NCBI GenBank assembly: GCA_900547035.1
Contig: URFM01000075.1
Coordinates: forward strand, 1 to 12,573
Length of the DNA stretch: 12,573 nucleotides
Source: an uncultured Clostridium sp.
GTDB lineage: Bacteria; Bacillota; Clostridia; Lachnospirales; Lachnospiraceae
Direction of reading: 5' to 3'
In this document: positions 1-6,427 of the stretch, piece after piece
Position numbering within the stretch: the first letter of the stretch is position 1
Layout of the letters: every line of letters starts with the position of its first letter
Translations under genes and position numbers: made by a program
The notes under the pieces: generated by a model
Told to the model about the DNA's origin: nothing
Seen by the model: only the letters and a program-made list of their open reading frames with translations
Databases searched by the model: none

Positions 1-713
1 ACATAGAGGGGTTCCCGTCCCTGGGCCTCCAGCTGGCGGTTGGCGCTAATCATCAGACATTCGTAGTTGACCATGGCGTCGTAATCCCCTTCCAGGAACA
101 TATCCTTCAGCCAGTCAGAGCTTCCGGAACTGCGCTCCACACCGGAAAAGAACTGCCGGAGTTCCTCCTTTAACCCCTCCTGTTCCAAATCTTCCTGGGT
201 GATGGCCCCCTCTTTTCCCAGAAAGGCGTTGATGAAGCCGATATAGGCGCTGGCTCCGGAATTGGACTGGGTGGCGCTGGTCATACAGAATTTTAAATCT
301 CCCCTCTGAATGGCGTTTAACAGGTCCCGGACCGACACATCCCCTTCCGTAAATCCCAGCTCTCTGGCCAGGGATTCCCGGATTCCGAACACCACCGGAG
401 TGGTGGAAATGGACTGGGCGTGCTTCACGATTTTCCCTTCATCTCCCAGAGAAATCCAGAGACTGCTGGCGGGCCACACGCCGTCGTACCCTTCTGCCCC
501 CGCCTGAAGGGTGCGCATGATATCCACGGAGCCCTGATAGGTCATTTGGATATCCACTCCCGTCTCTTTTTCACAGGCTTCCAGAATCTGTTCCAGCTCC
601 CGGTTCTCCGAGCCGGAAAGAATCCTCAGTTCTGTTTTCTCCCCGGCACAGCCGGACAGCAGCAGACAAGTCCCGGCCATTGCCGCCATTTTCAGGATTT
701 TCCTGATTTTCAT
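1..713 (-). CDS. Solute-binding lipoprotein (substrate-binding/VWA-type family), 5' part only
   Basis: Open reading frame from ATG at 713 running off the left edge, so only about 237 N-terminal residues are visible. Residues 1-22 form a lipoprotein signal (basic MKIRK start, hydrophobic stretch, lipobox LLSGC with Cys22), so the mature protein should be tethered outside the membrane. The following sequence (ELRILSGSENRELEQIL, then GVDIQMTYQGSVDIM and YDGVWPASSLW) has the look of periplasmic-binding-protein-like proteins of Clostridia that often carry a C-terminal von Willebrand A domain. That C-terminal half would lie outside the window, so its presence is inference. The start is supported by GGGAGGGG about 12 nt upstream and an extended -10 promoter. 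The ligand is unknown; a simple ABC transporter binding protein is the alternative. Confidence 0.75.
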   Translation of the reverse strand, partial: MKIRKILKMAAMAGTCLLLSGCAGEKTELRILSGSENRELEQILEACEKETGVDIQMTYQGSVDIMRTLQAGAEGYDGVWPASSLWISLGDEGKIVKHAQSISTTPVVFGIRESLARELGFTEGDVSVRDLLNAIQRGDLKFCMTSATQSNSGASAYIGFINAFLGKEGAITQEDLEQEGLKEELRQFFSGVERSSGSSDWLKDMFLEGDYDAMVNYECLMISANRQLEAQGREPLY

Positions 714-760
714 GTGTGGTTCATCCCCTCCCGTTCCTGTTATCCGGATTTGTTTTTCTT

Positions 761-776
761 TGGTTCCATTATATCA
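761..776 (-). promoter_or_regulatory. Extended -10 promoter of the left-edge lipoprotein gene
   Basis: Read on the minus strand, TGATATAAT gives a perfect -10 hexamer (TATAAT at 768-773) preceded by the TG of an extended -10 (775-776). No good -35 hexamer lies 16-18 nt upstream. Transcription would start near 761, leaving a leader of about 48 nt. Confidence 0.6.
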
Positions 777-792
777 TAGGCGCTTTTTGCAA

Positions 793-823
793 ATGTAAAT
801 TCTTACCATAGGGAATGTAAATT
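793..823 (-). repeat. Two direct repeats ATGTAAATT, 22 bp apart, upstream of the promoter
   Basis: ATGTAAATT occurs at 793-801 and again at 815-823 (plus-strand reading). The period is 22 bp, two helical turns, and relative to the likely transcription start near 761 the copies centre at about -36 and -58. This spacing and the missing -35 box resemble a tandem activator site of the OmpR/PhoB response-regulator type. The regulator is not identifiable here. Confidence 0.4.
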
Positions 824-884
824 TTGAAATCCAGATGCGCCGTCCCGGACCGTTGTATCCGGCTGCTGCAAAGTACCAGGCACG

Positions 885-917
885 AAAAAAGCGGCTGCGC
901 TGGGAAGCGTAACCGCT
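885..917 (-). terminator. Rho-independent terminator after the ACT remnant/GNAT gene
   Basis: On the minus strand AGCGGTTACGCT, loop TCCC, AGCGCAGCCGCT forms a 12-position stem with one mismatch and one G-U pair (arms 906-917 and 890-901), followed by a run of six T (885-890). It would end transcripts from the GNAT gene and the ACT remnant before the lipoprotein promoter. Confidence 0.75.
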
Positions 918-947
918 GATGAAAAAACTTATATATCGGTTCGATGA

Positions 948-1082
948 ATCGGTATTAAAGGTCGAAACCGCAAAAATACTGATATTGTGTTCCGCCAGCA
1001 GGGAGGCCAGCTTCGCCAGAATCCCGATGAGGGAAAAATCCAGAATACCCTGGATGCGGAAGGCTTTCCAGCCGTTTTCTTT
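948..1082 (-). pseudogene. Remnant of an ACT-domain protein gene
   Basis: There is no complete ORF, but the minus-strand frame from 1082 to 948 reads KENGWKAFRIQGILDFSLIG, then ILAKLASLLAEHNIS and IFAVSTFNTD. This is the core of the small two-ACT-domain proteins of Firmicutes, whose family pattern is roughly GWxAFRxxGxLDFSLxGILA...GIFAVSTxNTDYILV. A TAA stop sits immediately upstream (1083-1085), and the N-terminal half expected further upstream is absent, its place being taken by the GNAT gene. After NTD the family sequence YILV is lost: a small imperfect repeat (ACCGAT twice) interrupts it and unrelated codons run into the terminator. Both ends are therefore missing. Calling it ACT-domain is from memory of the family pattern. 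Confidence 0.65.
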
Positions 1083-1126
1083 TTAGTGAGACGGGCCGCC
1101 CTTCTGTCCCCCCTTCGGCGGAGGCT

Positions 1127-1561
1127 TCATTTCGCGAGGGTAATCAGGTCATCCAGCAGTTTGAAGTCATTTTTTAAATAGAAATCTTTTGCGGGACAGC
1201 CTCTTTCGGTGTTTAGTATGATTGCGTTCATATTTTTCTTCTTAATGTCTTCCTCAATCCGTTTTAAAAAATAACTCCCAATCCCTTTTCCCTGCAGGTC
1301 CGGTTTCACACAAAATTGGTCAATGTAGTATTCCATCCCATTAAGCCAGGGCTTTTTCATCCCTACGCTCATCGCAATCACATGGTTTTTCTCTTTTAAA
1401 ACGTAGCCCGCAAAATAATTGTTATTCATGTGATTCCGTAAAAACTCCATCACTTGCTGCCTGGAGCTGTATGTATCATTCCAGGGGGGGTTCGTAAATA
1501 CGTCTATCAATAAGTCCGTACATTCTTCCAGATGTTCTTCTGACATATTTGTGATCTCCAT
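1127..1561 (-). CDS. GNAT-family N-acetyltransferase
   Basis: A 144-residue protein of typical single-domain GNAT length. The acetyl-CoA-binding motif A is visible at about residues 80-100 (IDQFCVKPDLQGKGIGSYFL), containing the Q-x-x-G-x-G loop as QGKGIG at 90-95. The C-terminal part (NTERGCPAKDFYLKNDFK, about 117-134) matches the usual final strand-helix of GNAT enzymes. It should transfer an acetyl group from acetyl-CoA to an amine; the acceptor (small molecule, antibiotic or protein) cannot be told. The start is supported by AAGGAG nine nt before ATG. The gene is visibly more AT-rich than its neighbours and lies directly on the broken end of the ACT-domain remnant, which hints at acquisition. 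I see no convincing promoter in the 100 nt upstream. Confidence 0.85.
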   Translation of the reverse strand: MEITNMSEEHLEECTDLLIDVFTNPPWNDTYSSRQQVMEFLRNHMNNNYFAGYVLKEKNHVIAMSVGMKKPWLNGMEYYIDQFCVKPDLQGKGIGSYFLKRIEEDIKKKNMNAIILNTERGCPAKDFYLKNDFKLLDDLITLAK

Positions 1562-1663
1562 GGGGGATTACTCCTTCTTGTGCTCTTTTTACAGGCGCCG
1601 CCTCCGGATATCAGCCATACAATGCAACGTACCGGACTTGAACAGACCTCGCTAAATACTCTT

Positions 1664-1703
1664 AAAACAGGCGGCCCAGCGGAACCACTGCCGCCGGGCC
1701 GCC
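1664..1703 (-). terminator. Rho-independent terminator of hsp20
   Basis: On the minus strand GGCGGCCCGGCGG pairs with CCGCTGGGCCGCC across an 8-nt loop (arms 1691-1703 and 1670-1682, one mismatch), followed by TGTTTT. It lies just past the Hsp20 stop codon. Confidence 0.75.
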
Positions 1704-1726
1704 GAAACGGTCTTGCCGATGTTCGA

Positions 1727-2188
1727 TTATTCGATGGTAATATACTTCTTCTCTTCCACTGCGGGCTTTGCTTCCTTTTTCGGGATGGACAGTTTCAGAA
1801 TACCATGCTTGAACTCGCCCTTAATATCCTCATGGGTGATGTCCTCACCTACATAGAAGCTTCTTTCGCAGGCTCCCGCATAACGCTCCTTGCGGATGTA
1901 CCGGCCGGTCTTCTTCTCCTGCTCGTCCTCATCCAGGCCCTTGGCTGCGCTGATGGTCAGATAACCGTCTTCCAGAGTAACCTTCACTTCATCCTTCTTA
2001 AATCCAGGCAAATCCATCTCCAGCTCATAGCTGTGATCGGTTTCCCGGATATCGGTCTTCATCAGGTTTTTGCCTCTGCGGCCGTACAATTTCTTTTCAA
2101 TCCTCTTCTCATCCTTGTCATCGTAGAACGGAAAATCTCTCATAAAGTCATCAAATAAATCTTCTCCAAAAATACTGGGCATTAACAT
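1727..2188 (-). CDS. hsp20: Small heat shock protein, Hsp20/alpha-crystallin family
   Basis: A 153-residue ATP-independent holdase chaperone that binds unfolding proteins in the cytoplasm and forms oligomers. Residues about 44-140 are the alpha-crystallin domain: the first strands (YELEMDLPGFKKDEVKVTLE, 54-73), YLTISA (76-81), and the signature G-x-L-x-L-x-x-PK as GILKLSIPK at 129-137. The C-terminal I-x-I anchor is ITI at 150-152. Length and order match clostridial Hsp18/Hsp20. The start ATG is preceded by AAAGGAGA at good spacing; a second ATG two codons in is possible but less well placed. Transcription should be single-gene: consensus promoter, about 120-nt leader, and its own terminator. 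A CIRCE element covers the -35 box, so control by HrcA is expected. Confidence 0.95.
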   Translation of the reverse strand: MLMPSIFGEDLFDDFMRDFPFYDDKDEKRIEKKLYGRRGKNLMKTDIRETDHSYELEMDLPGFKKDEVKVTLEDGYLTISAAKGLDEDEQEKKTGRYIRKERYAGACERSFYVGEDITHEDIKGEFKHGILKLSIPKKEAKPAVEEKKYITIE

Positions 2189-2315
2189 AAGTCATCTCTC
2201 CTTTTCCTAAACCACTGTTCTTTAACTTTGTGCTTTTGGAACCGGGATGTGAGGAAATTCATCGGTTTTTCATTTCGCTTCCCGCTTTTTATTTCCTTTC
2301 CTTTGTTCTGACTAC

Positions 2316-2344
2316 GTTATAGCACTGTTTATTAGCACTGTCAA
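2316..2344 (-). promoter_or_regulatory. SigA-type promoter of hsp20
   Basis: The minus strand reads TTGACA (2339-2344), a 17-nt spacer, then TATAAC (2316-2321). The start of transcription should be near 2309, giving a leader of about 120 nt before the hsp20 ATG. Confidence 0.85.
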
Positions 2345-2358
2345 GAGGTGAGTGCTAA
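2332..2358. promoter_or_regulatory. CIRCE element (HrcA operator)
   Basis: TTAGCACTG, nine bases, GAGTGCTAA. This is the CIRCE consensus TTAGCACTC-N9-GAGTGCTAA with one changed base (last base of the left arm). It covers the -35 hexamer of the hsp20 promoter, so bound HrcA would block RNA polymerase. An extra copy of TAGCACTGT lies at 2320-2328, 13 bp from the one at 2333-2341. Confidence 0.9.
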
Positions 2359-2456
2359 TTTTTTTAATTTCTTTGCGAAACCGAAAACCCTGCGTTTTTA
2401 TGAATTATCCTGTTCTGTGGGGTTTACACCACTTTTACACCATTTGCCGCCTCCTG

Positions 2457-2993
2457 TCAAAGCGGATGCAAGGTCCAGCCCTCCGTATAATCCTCCCGGC
2501 GAAAAGACATCCACTGGCCTTCCAATTCCAGTTCCTGCAGCCTCCACCGGTCAGCAGGACGGCTCATGCCGTTCATCCGGATATAAGCGGAATCCTGCTT
2601 GCCCGCAGTCTTCAAATAGTAGGGACGAAATTTCACCGGCAGAACATCTATAACCAGTACCGTTTTTCCTTCTAGGGTCCGGGGCGTGATATCCGTTTCA
2701 ATCTGTGGGGTACAGGCATCCGAAATCATATTGGTAATATGGTCCGACAGCCGAAACGGATTCACATCTCCAATACCGCAGACGATATTGGTCTTATCCT
2801 CAATTCCCAGAATAACCTTGCCGCCCGTACAGTCGGCAAAGGCGATGATATCTTTCAGGAACCTCTCATGCTTCTGAGGAATTTCTCTTTTGAATTCAAT
2901 GTTCTTTCCCTCTCCGAAGTATGATTTCTCAGTCTTTTGGCATTTCCTTCTTACAATTTGCCGCTGGTATTTGGTTGTAATCTTCCAAATCAT
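2457..2993 (-). CDS. Truncated AlbA_2 (Schlafen-type) domain protein, probable gene remnant
   Basis: A 178-residue ORF whose residues about 25-163 match the N-terminal AlbA_2 domain of bacterial Schlafen-like proteins: FGEGKNIEFKRE (26-37), ERFLKDIIAFADCTGGKVIL (43-62), GIEDKTN, DACTPQIETDI (92-102) and YIRMNGMSRPAD (137-148). Full-length relatives run to about 400-500 residues with a C-terminal GHKL/HATPase_c_4-type domain; here the match stops near EGQWMS and the frame ends 15 codons later, so that domain is missing. The first 24 residues do not look like the family, and the only in-frame ATG overlaps the bioY stop as ATGA, with no clear ribosome binding site. The function of the full family is uncertain (nucleic-acid binding or regulation proposed). 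Expression through coupling to bioY is possible, but decay is more likely. Confidence 0.65.
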   Translation of the reverse strand: MIWKITTKYQRQIVRRKCQKTEKSYFGEGKNIEFKREIPQKHERFLKDIIAFADCTGGKVILGIEDKTNIVCGIGDVNPFRLSDHITNMISDACTPQIETDITPRTLEGKTVLVIDVLPVKFRPYYLKTAGKQDSAYIRMNGMSRPADRWRLQELELEGQWMSFRREDYTEGWTLHPL

Positions 2994-3526
2994 ATCTTCA
3001 GCACCGGCCCCAACCGACGCGCAATCATAAACGCAAGGGCCATCTTAATCAAATCCGGAACAATAAAGGGAATCACGCACCAGGCCAGGGCTGCTCCAAT
3101 TCCCACCGCCTGCCCCGTCCGGGCATAGACCAGCAGAAACCACGCGGTTCCAAAAGCGTAAAGCACCGCGGTTCCCACAAGCAGAGAGGCAATCTGCACC
3201 CACCGCTTTTTCCCGAAAATACCTGCGGCAAACCAGTAAATCAGACCGGTAAAGAGAAAGCCTACGATATATCCCCCTGTGCTCCCCAAAAGGACGCCCA
3301 TTCCGGAGGCAAACTGAGCAAATACCGGCATTCCCACCGCTCCCAGAAGGATATACACGAGAATGGACATGGTGCCTCTCTTTCCTCCCAGAGCCAGCAG
3401 CACAAAAAATACGGCAAAGGTCTGCATGGTAAAAGGCACCATGGTGGGGATGCTGATCCAGGAGCAGACCGCGATCAGCACAGCTCCGAGAGCCATATAG
3501 GTTAAATTAAGCGTTTTGTGATTCAT
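2990..3526 (-). CDS. bioY: BioY, substrate-binding S component of the biotin ECF transporter
   Basis: A 178-residue membrane protein with about six hydrophobic segments. It binds biotin in the membrane and works with the shared ECF module (EcfT and two ATPases), which is not encoded here. The conserved BioY stretches are present: PFTMQTFAVFF (31-41) and the GMPVFA...GVLLGSTGGYIVGF region (65-90). I chose ATG at 3526 because GGAGG lies 7 nt upstream (GGAGGTTTCCCATG) and the family begins there. A longer reading from 3631 would start inside the promoter. Biotin-responsive control is expected from the BirA-type operator at 3621-3660. The AlbA_2 remnant follows with an ATGA overlap. Confidence 0.93.
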   Translation of the reverse strand: MNHKTLNLTYMALGAVLIAVCSWISIPTMVPFTMQTFAVFFVLLALGGKRGTMSILVYILLGAVGMPVFAQFASGMGVLLGSTGGYIVGFLFTGLIYWFAAGIFGKKRWVQIASLLVGTAVLYAFGTAWFLLVYARTGQAVGIGAALAWCVIPFIVPDLIKMALAFMIARRLGPVLKI

Positions 3527-3601
3527 GGGAAACCTCCGTATTTCTGCACAGTTCAAACCATTGCTTTTAGCAGGCTCGAAAATACCTCGCCAAGTGCTCA
3601 T

Positions 3602-3631
3602 AGTATACATCATAAAAAAACCGATTGTCAA
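3602..3631 (-). promoter_or_regulatory. SigA-type promoter of bioY
   Basis: The minus strand reads TTGACA (3626-3631), an 18-nt spacer containing T7, then TATACT (3602-3607). Transcription should begin near 3595, about 70 nt before the bioY ATG. The -35 box is part of the right arm of the BirA operator. Confidence 0.85.
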
Positions 3632-3660
3632 CCCGTTTTTATTTATAGGTTAACAATCGG
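3614..3660 (-). terminator. Intrinsic terminator of the frl-like operon, built from the BirA operator
   Basis: In RNA the same inverted repeat forms 13 consecutive pairs (one G-U) around a 14-nt loop, followed at once by seven T (3614-3620). It lies 22 nt after the kinase stop codon, and no other terminator is seen there. The extension of the arms by CCGA/TCGG beyond the BirA core is what makes it a strong hairpin. Confidence 0.7.
3621..3660. promoter_or_regulatory. BirA-type biotin operator
   Basis: Inverted repeat CCGATTGTTAACC (minus strand, 3648-3660), 14-nt gap, GGTTGACAATCGG (3621-3633). The core TTGTTAACC...GGTTGACAA fits the known Firmicutes BirA operator (TTGTTAAC, about 15 nt, GTTAACAA) with one change. 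It covers the -35 box of bioY, so holo-BirA would repress bioY when biotin is plentiful. Confidence 0.85.
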
Positions 3661-3682
3661 CTTCTCATACATTTAATCTTTG

Positions 3683-4612
3683 TTATGCGCCCTTCATGAT
3701 CTTAAGATCCTCCGGAGTCAGCTCCACGGTTTTACCGAATCCAAAGGATCCGTCTCTCTGGCATTGTCCGGCGGAGAATACCGCCGCCCGGTACAAGCTG
3801 GTACGAATCAGCATATCCTTATAATCCTCTGCCTTTACAGTTCCCCTGGTTCCCGATTTTTCCGAAAAATCAACGGCTTTGCCAATCCCGTCCAGATAGT
3901 TCACCAAGAAGCAGGCAATAAAGGAATCCCCGGCCCCCATGGTATCCTTTGCCTTTACCAGACAGGGGGACTGCTCATAAAACCGGCCGTCCACCAGAAC
4001 TAGGGCTCCTTTTGAGCCTCTGGTAGCGATTACCATATGCCGGCAGCCAAATCGGATGATCTGCTCCATCACGCGCCGTATCTCGCTCTCTTCCATATTT
4101 CCGCAGGAAATCTCCCCGCAGTCAATGTACGGACAGCAGTGCTTTAAATACTCCTCATTATAGCGGTCGGAAAAGTCCATGGAAATGAATTTTCCCGCCC
4201 GATCCATTACTGGCAGCTGGGATTCCATAAAGCTGTGGATACTGGTGTGGACCAGATCGTATTCTCCTATATAGACTTCGTCCAGCTCTGTCAACACCGG
4301 AGGCTTTTCCCGAGATATGCCTCCCTGATTGCCGGGAAGAAATACCCGCTCCCCGTCTACCAGCTGCACTCTGGCGCAGCCGTTGGGGCCTTTTTCCATC
4401 CGGCAGTGGGAAAGGTCCATTCCCAGCTGCTTTGCCACGGAATACACATGCTTCCCAACCTCATCATCTCCGAAAGTTCCGAGATATCCTGCTTCTTCAC
4501 CCATCATTTTTGCGAAAACCGCTACGTTTAGGGCATTTCCGCCGGGAAAAATAGTCTTTGTATGGAGATATTTATCGCAGACATTATCTCCTACTCCAAG
4601 AACTCGAATCAT
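3683..4612 (-). CDS. frlD: PfkB-family sugar kinase, probable fructoselysine 6-kinase (FrlD)
   Basis: A 309-residue ribokinase-fold enzyme expected to phosphorylate the imported fructosamine at O-6 with ATP, making the substrate of the SIS deglycases. PfkB signature 1 is FPGGNALNVAVFA (22-34); signature 2 with the anion hole and catalytic Asp229 is DTMGAGDSFIACF (223-235). GVGDNVCDKY near the N-terminus and DTMGAGDSFIA are the forms I associate with FrlD rather than ribokinase or fructokinase. It is longer than E. coli FrlD (about 260 residues), with an extra stretch around 245-265. AGGAG overlapping the end of the upstream permease gene supports the ATG; the 12-nt gap implies co-transcription. 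It is the last gene of the operon. The exact sugar is inferred from neighbours; another PfkB substrate remains possible. Confidence 0.85.
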   Translation of the reverse strand: MIRVLGVGDNVCDKYLHTKTIFPGGNALNVAVFAKMMGEEAGYLGTFGDDEVGKHVYSVAKQLGMDLSHCRMEKGPNGCARVQLVDGERVFLPGNQGGISREKPPVLTELDEVYIGEYDLVHTSIHSFMESQLPVMDRAGKFISMDFSDRYNEEYLKHCCPYIDCGEISCGNMEESEIRRVMEQIIRFGCRHMVIATRGSKGALVLVDGRFYEQSPCLVKAKDTMGAGDSFIACFLVNYLDGIGKAVDFSEKSGTRGTVKAEDYKDMLIRTSLYRAAVFSAGQCQRDGSFGFGKTVELTPEDLKIMKGA

Positions 4613-4624
4613 ATGACAACACTC

Positions 4625-5461
4625 CTATCCTTTCACTCCGCCTGCAGCCAAGCCACGGATAAACTGCTTCTGCAGAAGGATAAATACGATGATAATCGGC
4701 AGCGCAGATAAGGTCAGCGCCGCGATCAAAACGCCCCACTCTGTCCGGAAGGTTCCCCGCATGTTCATCAGGCCCAGGGGAATGGTCCGCAGGGAATCGC
4801 TGGAGGTAAATACCAGCACGAACATAAATTCATTCCAGCAGTACATGCCGGTCAGCAAGGAGGCGGTGGCCACAATGGGCTTACACAAGGGCATCACGAT
4901 CTTTGTCAAAACGCCGAAGGAGCCGCAGCCATCGATATAAGCCGCATCCTCCAGATCTTTGGGGATCGACAGCAGATACGCCCGCATTAAAAATACCGTA
5001 AAGGGCAGCCGGAAGGCTACGTAAGGCACGATCACCGCCAAATAGGTGTCGTAAATCCCAATATCGGAAAACAGGGAATACAGCGGAATCAACGCCACCT
5101 GCGGGGCCAGCATAAGGCCAGAGATAATAAACAGCAGCAAGGGCTTTCGCAGCCTGAATTGAAAGCGGGAATGGGTCAGGCCGTAGGAGGCCAGGAGGGC
5201 GATGAGAACCGTAAGCGCAGTGGAAACCGCCGTCACAAAAATACTATTCAAGAAATAGTCGCCCAAGCCATATTTCCAGGCCATGGCATAGTTGCTGACC
5301 ATCCACTCCTGGGGGAGGGAAAAGGGATTTGTAAAAATCTCCCGGTTGGTTTTAAAACCGGAAATCAAGATCCACAGCATGGGAAAAATGATGACAATGG
5401 CCAGGAAAACCAGGAAAATCCATCCCAATACTACGATCAATATGTTTTTATTTTTCTTCAT
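4625..5461 (-). CDS. CUT1 sugar ABC transporter permease (MalG type)
   Basis: A 278-residue integral membrane protein, one half of the transmembrane channel, with about six hydrophobic helices starting at residues 7-30. The cytoplasmic EAA loop that docks the ATPase is at about 171-191 (EDAAYIDGCGSFGVLTKIVM followed by P). The C-terminus FIRGLAAGGVKG is the standard ending of MalG-type permeases. In the B. subtilis frl operon the equivalents are FrlN/FrlM. AGGAGG 9 nt before the ATG supports the start, and the gene begins 11 nt after the MalF-type gene. The substrate is inferred from neighbouring genes to be a fructosamine. Confidence 0.93.
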   Translation of the reverse strand: MKKNKNILIVVLGWIFLVFLAIVIIFPMLWILISGFKTNREIFTNPFSLPQEWMVSNYAMAWKYGLGDYFLNSIFVTAVSTALTVLIALLASYGLTHSRFQFRLRKPLLLFIISGLMLAPQVALIPLYSLFSDIGIYDTYLAVIVPYVAFRLPFTVFLMRAYLLSIPKDLEDAAYIDGCGSFGVLTKIVMPLCKPIVATASLLTGMYCWNEFMFVLVFTSSDSLRTIPLGLMNMRGTFRTEWGVLIAALTLSALPIIIVFILLQKQFIRGLAAGGVKG

Positions 5462-5472
5462 CCTGCCGCCTC

Positions 5473-6354
5473 CTATTCCTTACCAGTTCCGGAAATCTTC
5501 ATCTGTATAATCGCCAGCGTGAAGGTAATGACAAAGAGCGCAATGGCAATGGCGCTGGCATAGCCCATCTGGTTGCCGTGGAACGCGGTCCGGTATAGGT
5601 AGGTGGAAAGAACCTCAGAGGAATTTCCTGGGCCCCCGGAAGTCATAATATAGACTTCATCAAACAACTTGAAGGAACCTACCACACAGATAATACAGTC
5701 AACCAGAATCATTTCCTTCAGATTGGGAATCGTAATATGGAAAAAGCTGTCAACGGCATTAGCCCCATCAATCTGAGCCGCCTCGTAGAGTTCCTGGGGA
5801 ATTTTCTGCAGGCCGACGATCAAAAGCATCGCCATATATCCGAAATACATCCACTGGGATGCGAACATCACGCCGTAAATGGAAAATCTGGAATCGCCCA
5901 GAACATCCAGGGTGGCCGTGTCAAAGCCCAGAAGCGCCAGCACCTTATTGAAGGGACCTACGATGGGGTTATAGATCAGATACCACAGCAGTCCAACCAC
6001 GATAAAGGACATAACCGATGGAAGGAAGTAAACGGTTCTGAAAAAACCGGAACGCCTGCGAAAGGTCTTTGATTCCAGCACAGATGCCACCACCAGGCCG
6101 AAGAATACCTGGCCCACAAGAGAAACTAGGGCATACAGCGTATTATTCTTCAGGCAGATCCAGAAAATATCGTCCTGAAACAGCTCTTTATACCATCTCA
6201 GTCCTACAAAATCCCGCTCTACCGTGAAAACAGACCAGTCAAAAAAGCTGTTATACACGTTATCAATGACTGGATAGTAAACGAATACAGCGATCATGGC
6301 AACAGCTGGTAACAGATAAATATACGGGAGTATCTTCCTGCTGTTATGCTTCAA
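5473..6354 (-). CDS. CUT1 sugar ABC transporter permease (MalF type), TTG start
   Basis: A 293-residue integral membrane protein pairing with the following MalG-type subunit. Hydrophobic helices include 8-30, 72-92 and 109-128; the EAA loop contacting the ATPase is YEAAQIDGANAVDSFFHITI followed by P (190-210). The proposed start is TTG at 6354, because AGGAGG lies 10 nt upstream and no ATG fits the family N-terminus (KILPYIYLLPA). The weak start codon and the hairpin just upstream (6379-6413) both suggest lower output than the binding protein. No ATPase gene is present, so a shared MsmX-like ATPase encoded elsewhere must power the transporter. Confidence 0.93.
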   Translation of the reverse strand: MKHNSRKILPYIYLLPAVAMIAVFVYYPVIDNVYNSFFDWSVFTVERDFVGLRWYKELFQDDIFWICLKNNTLYALVSLVGQVFFGLVVASVLESKTFRRRSGFFRTVYFLPSVMSFIVVGLLWYLIYNPIVGPFNKVLALLGFDTATLDVLGDSRFSIYGVMFASQWMYFGYMAMLLIVGLQKIPQELYEAAQIDGANAVDSFFHITIPNLKEMILVDCIICVVGSFKLFDEVYIMTSGGPGNSSEVLSTYLYRTAFHGNQMGYASAIAIALFVITFTLAIIQMKISGTGKE

Positions 6355-6370
6355 TATTGCGCACCTCCTC

Positions 6371-6413
6371 TTTTAGAAAAGAACCGGCTCTGATGGATCC
6401 GGAGCCGGTTCTT
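6371..6413 (-). terminator. Intercistronic hairpin/attenuator between binding protein and permeases
   Basis: On the minus strand AAGAACCGGCTC, an 11-nt loop, GAGCCGGTTCTT makes a perfect 12-bp stem (6402-6413 with 6379-6390), followed by TTCTAAAA rather than a clean T run. It begins 14 nt after the binding-protein stop codon. A partial terminator or a 3' stabiliser, giving more binding protein than permease, is the usual role in sugar ABC operons; here that is inference. Confidence 0.65.
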
Positions 6414-6427
6414 CTTTGCGAATTCCG

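Noticed and set aside
1632..1647. GTTCAAGTCCGG, resembling a tRNA T-arm (minus strand)
   Set aside because: The flanking bases do not pair into a T-stem and no cloverleaf can be built around it.
1580..2158. 192-codon plus-strand ORF over the hsp20 region
   Set aside because: It lies antisense to a clear Hsp20 gene with promoter, ribosome binding site and terminator; the translated sequence shows no recognisable domain.
2348..2675. Two overlapping plus-strand ORFs of about 100 codons
   Set aside because: They overlap the hsp20 promoter and the antisense of the AlbA_2 remnant, lack ribosome binding sites, and look like out-of-frame readings.
3527..3631. N-terminal extension of bioY (35 extra residues)
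   Set aside because: It would start inside the -35/operator region, upstream of the predicted transcription start, and the internal ATG at 3526 has an ideal ribosome binding site and fits the family.
5159..5563. 134-codon plus-strand ORF across the two permease genes
   Set aside because: It is antisense to two well-supported permease genes and contains no recognisable motif.
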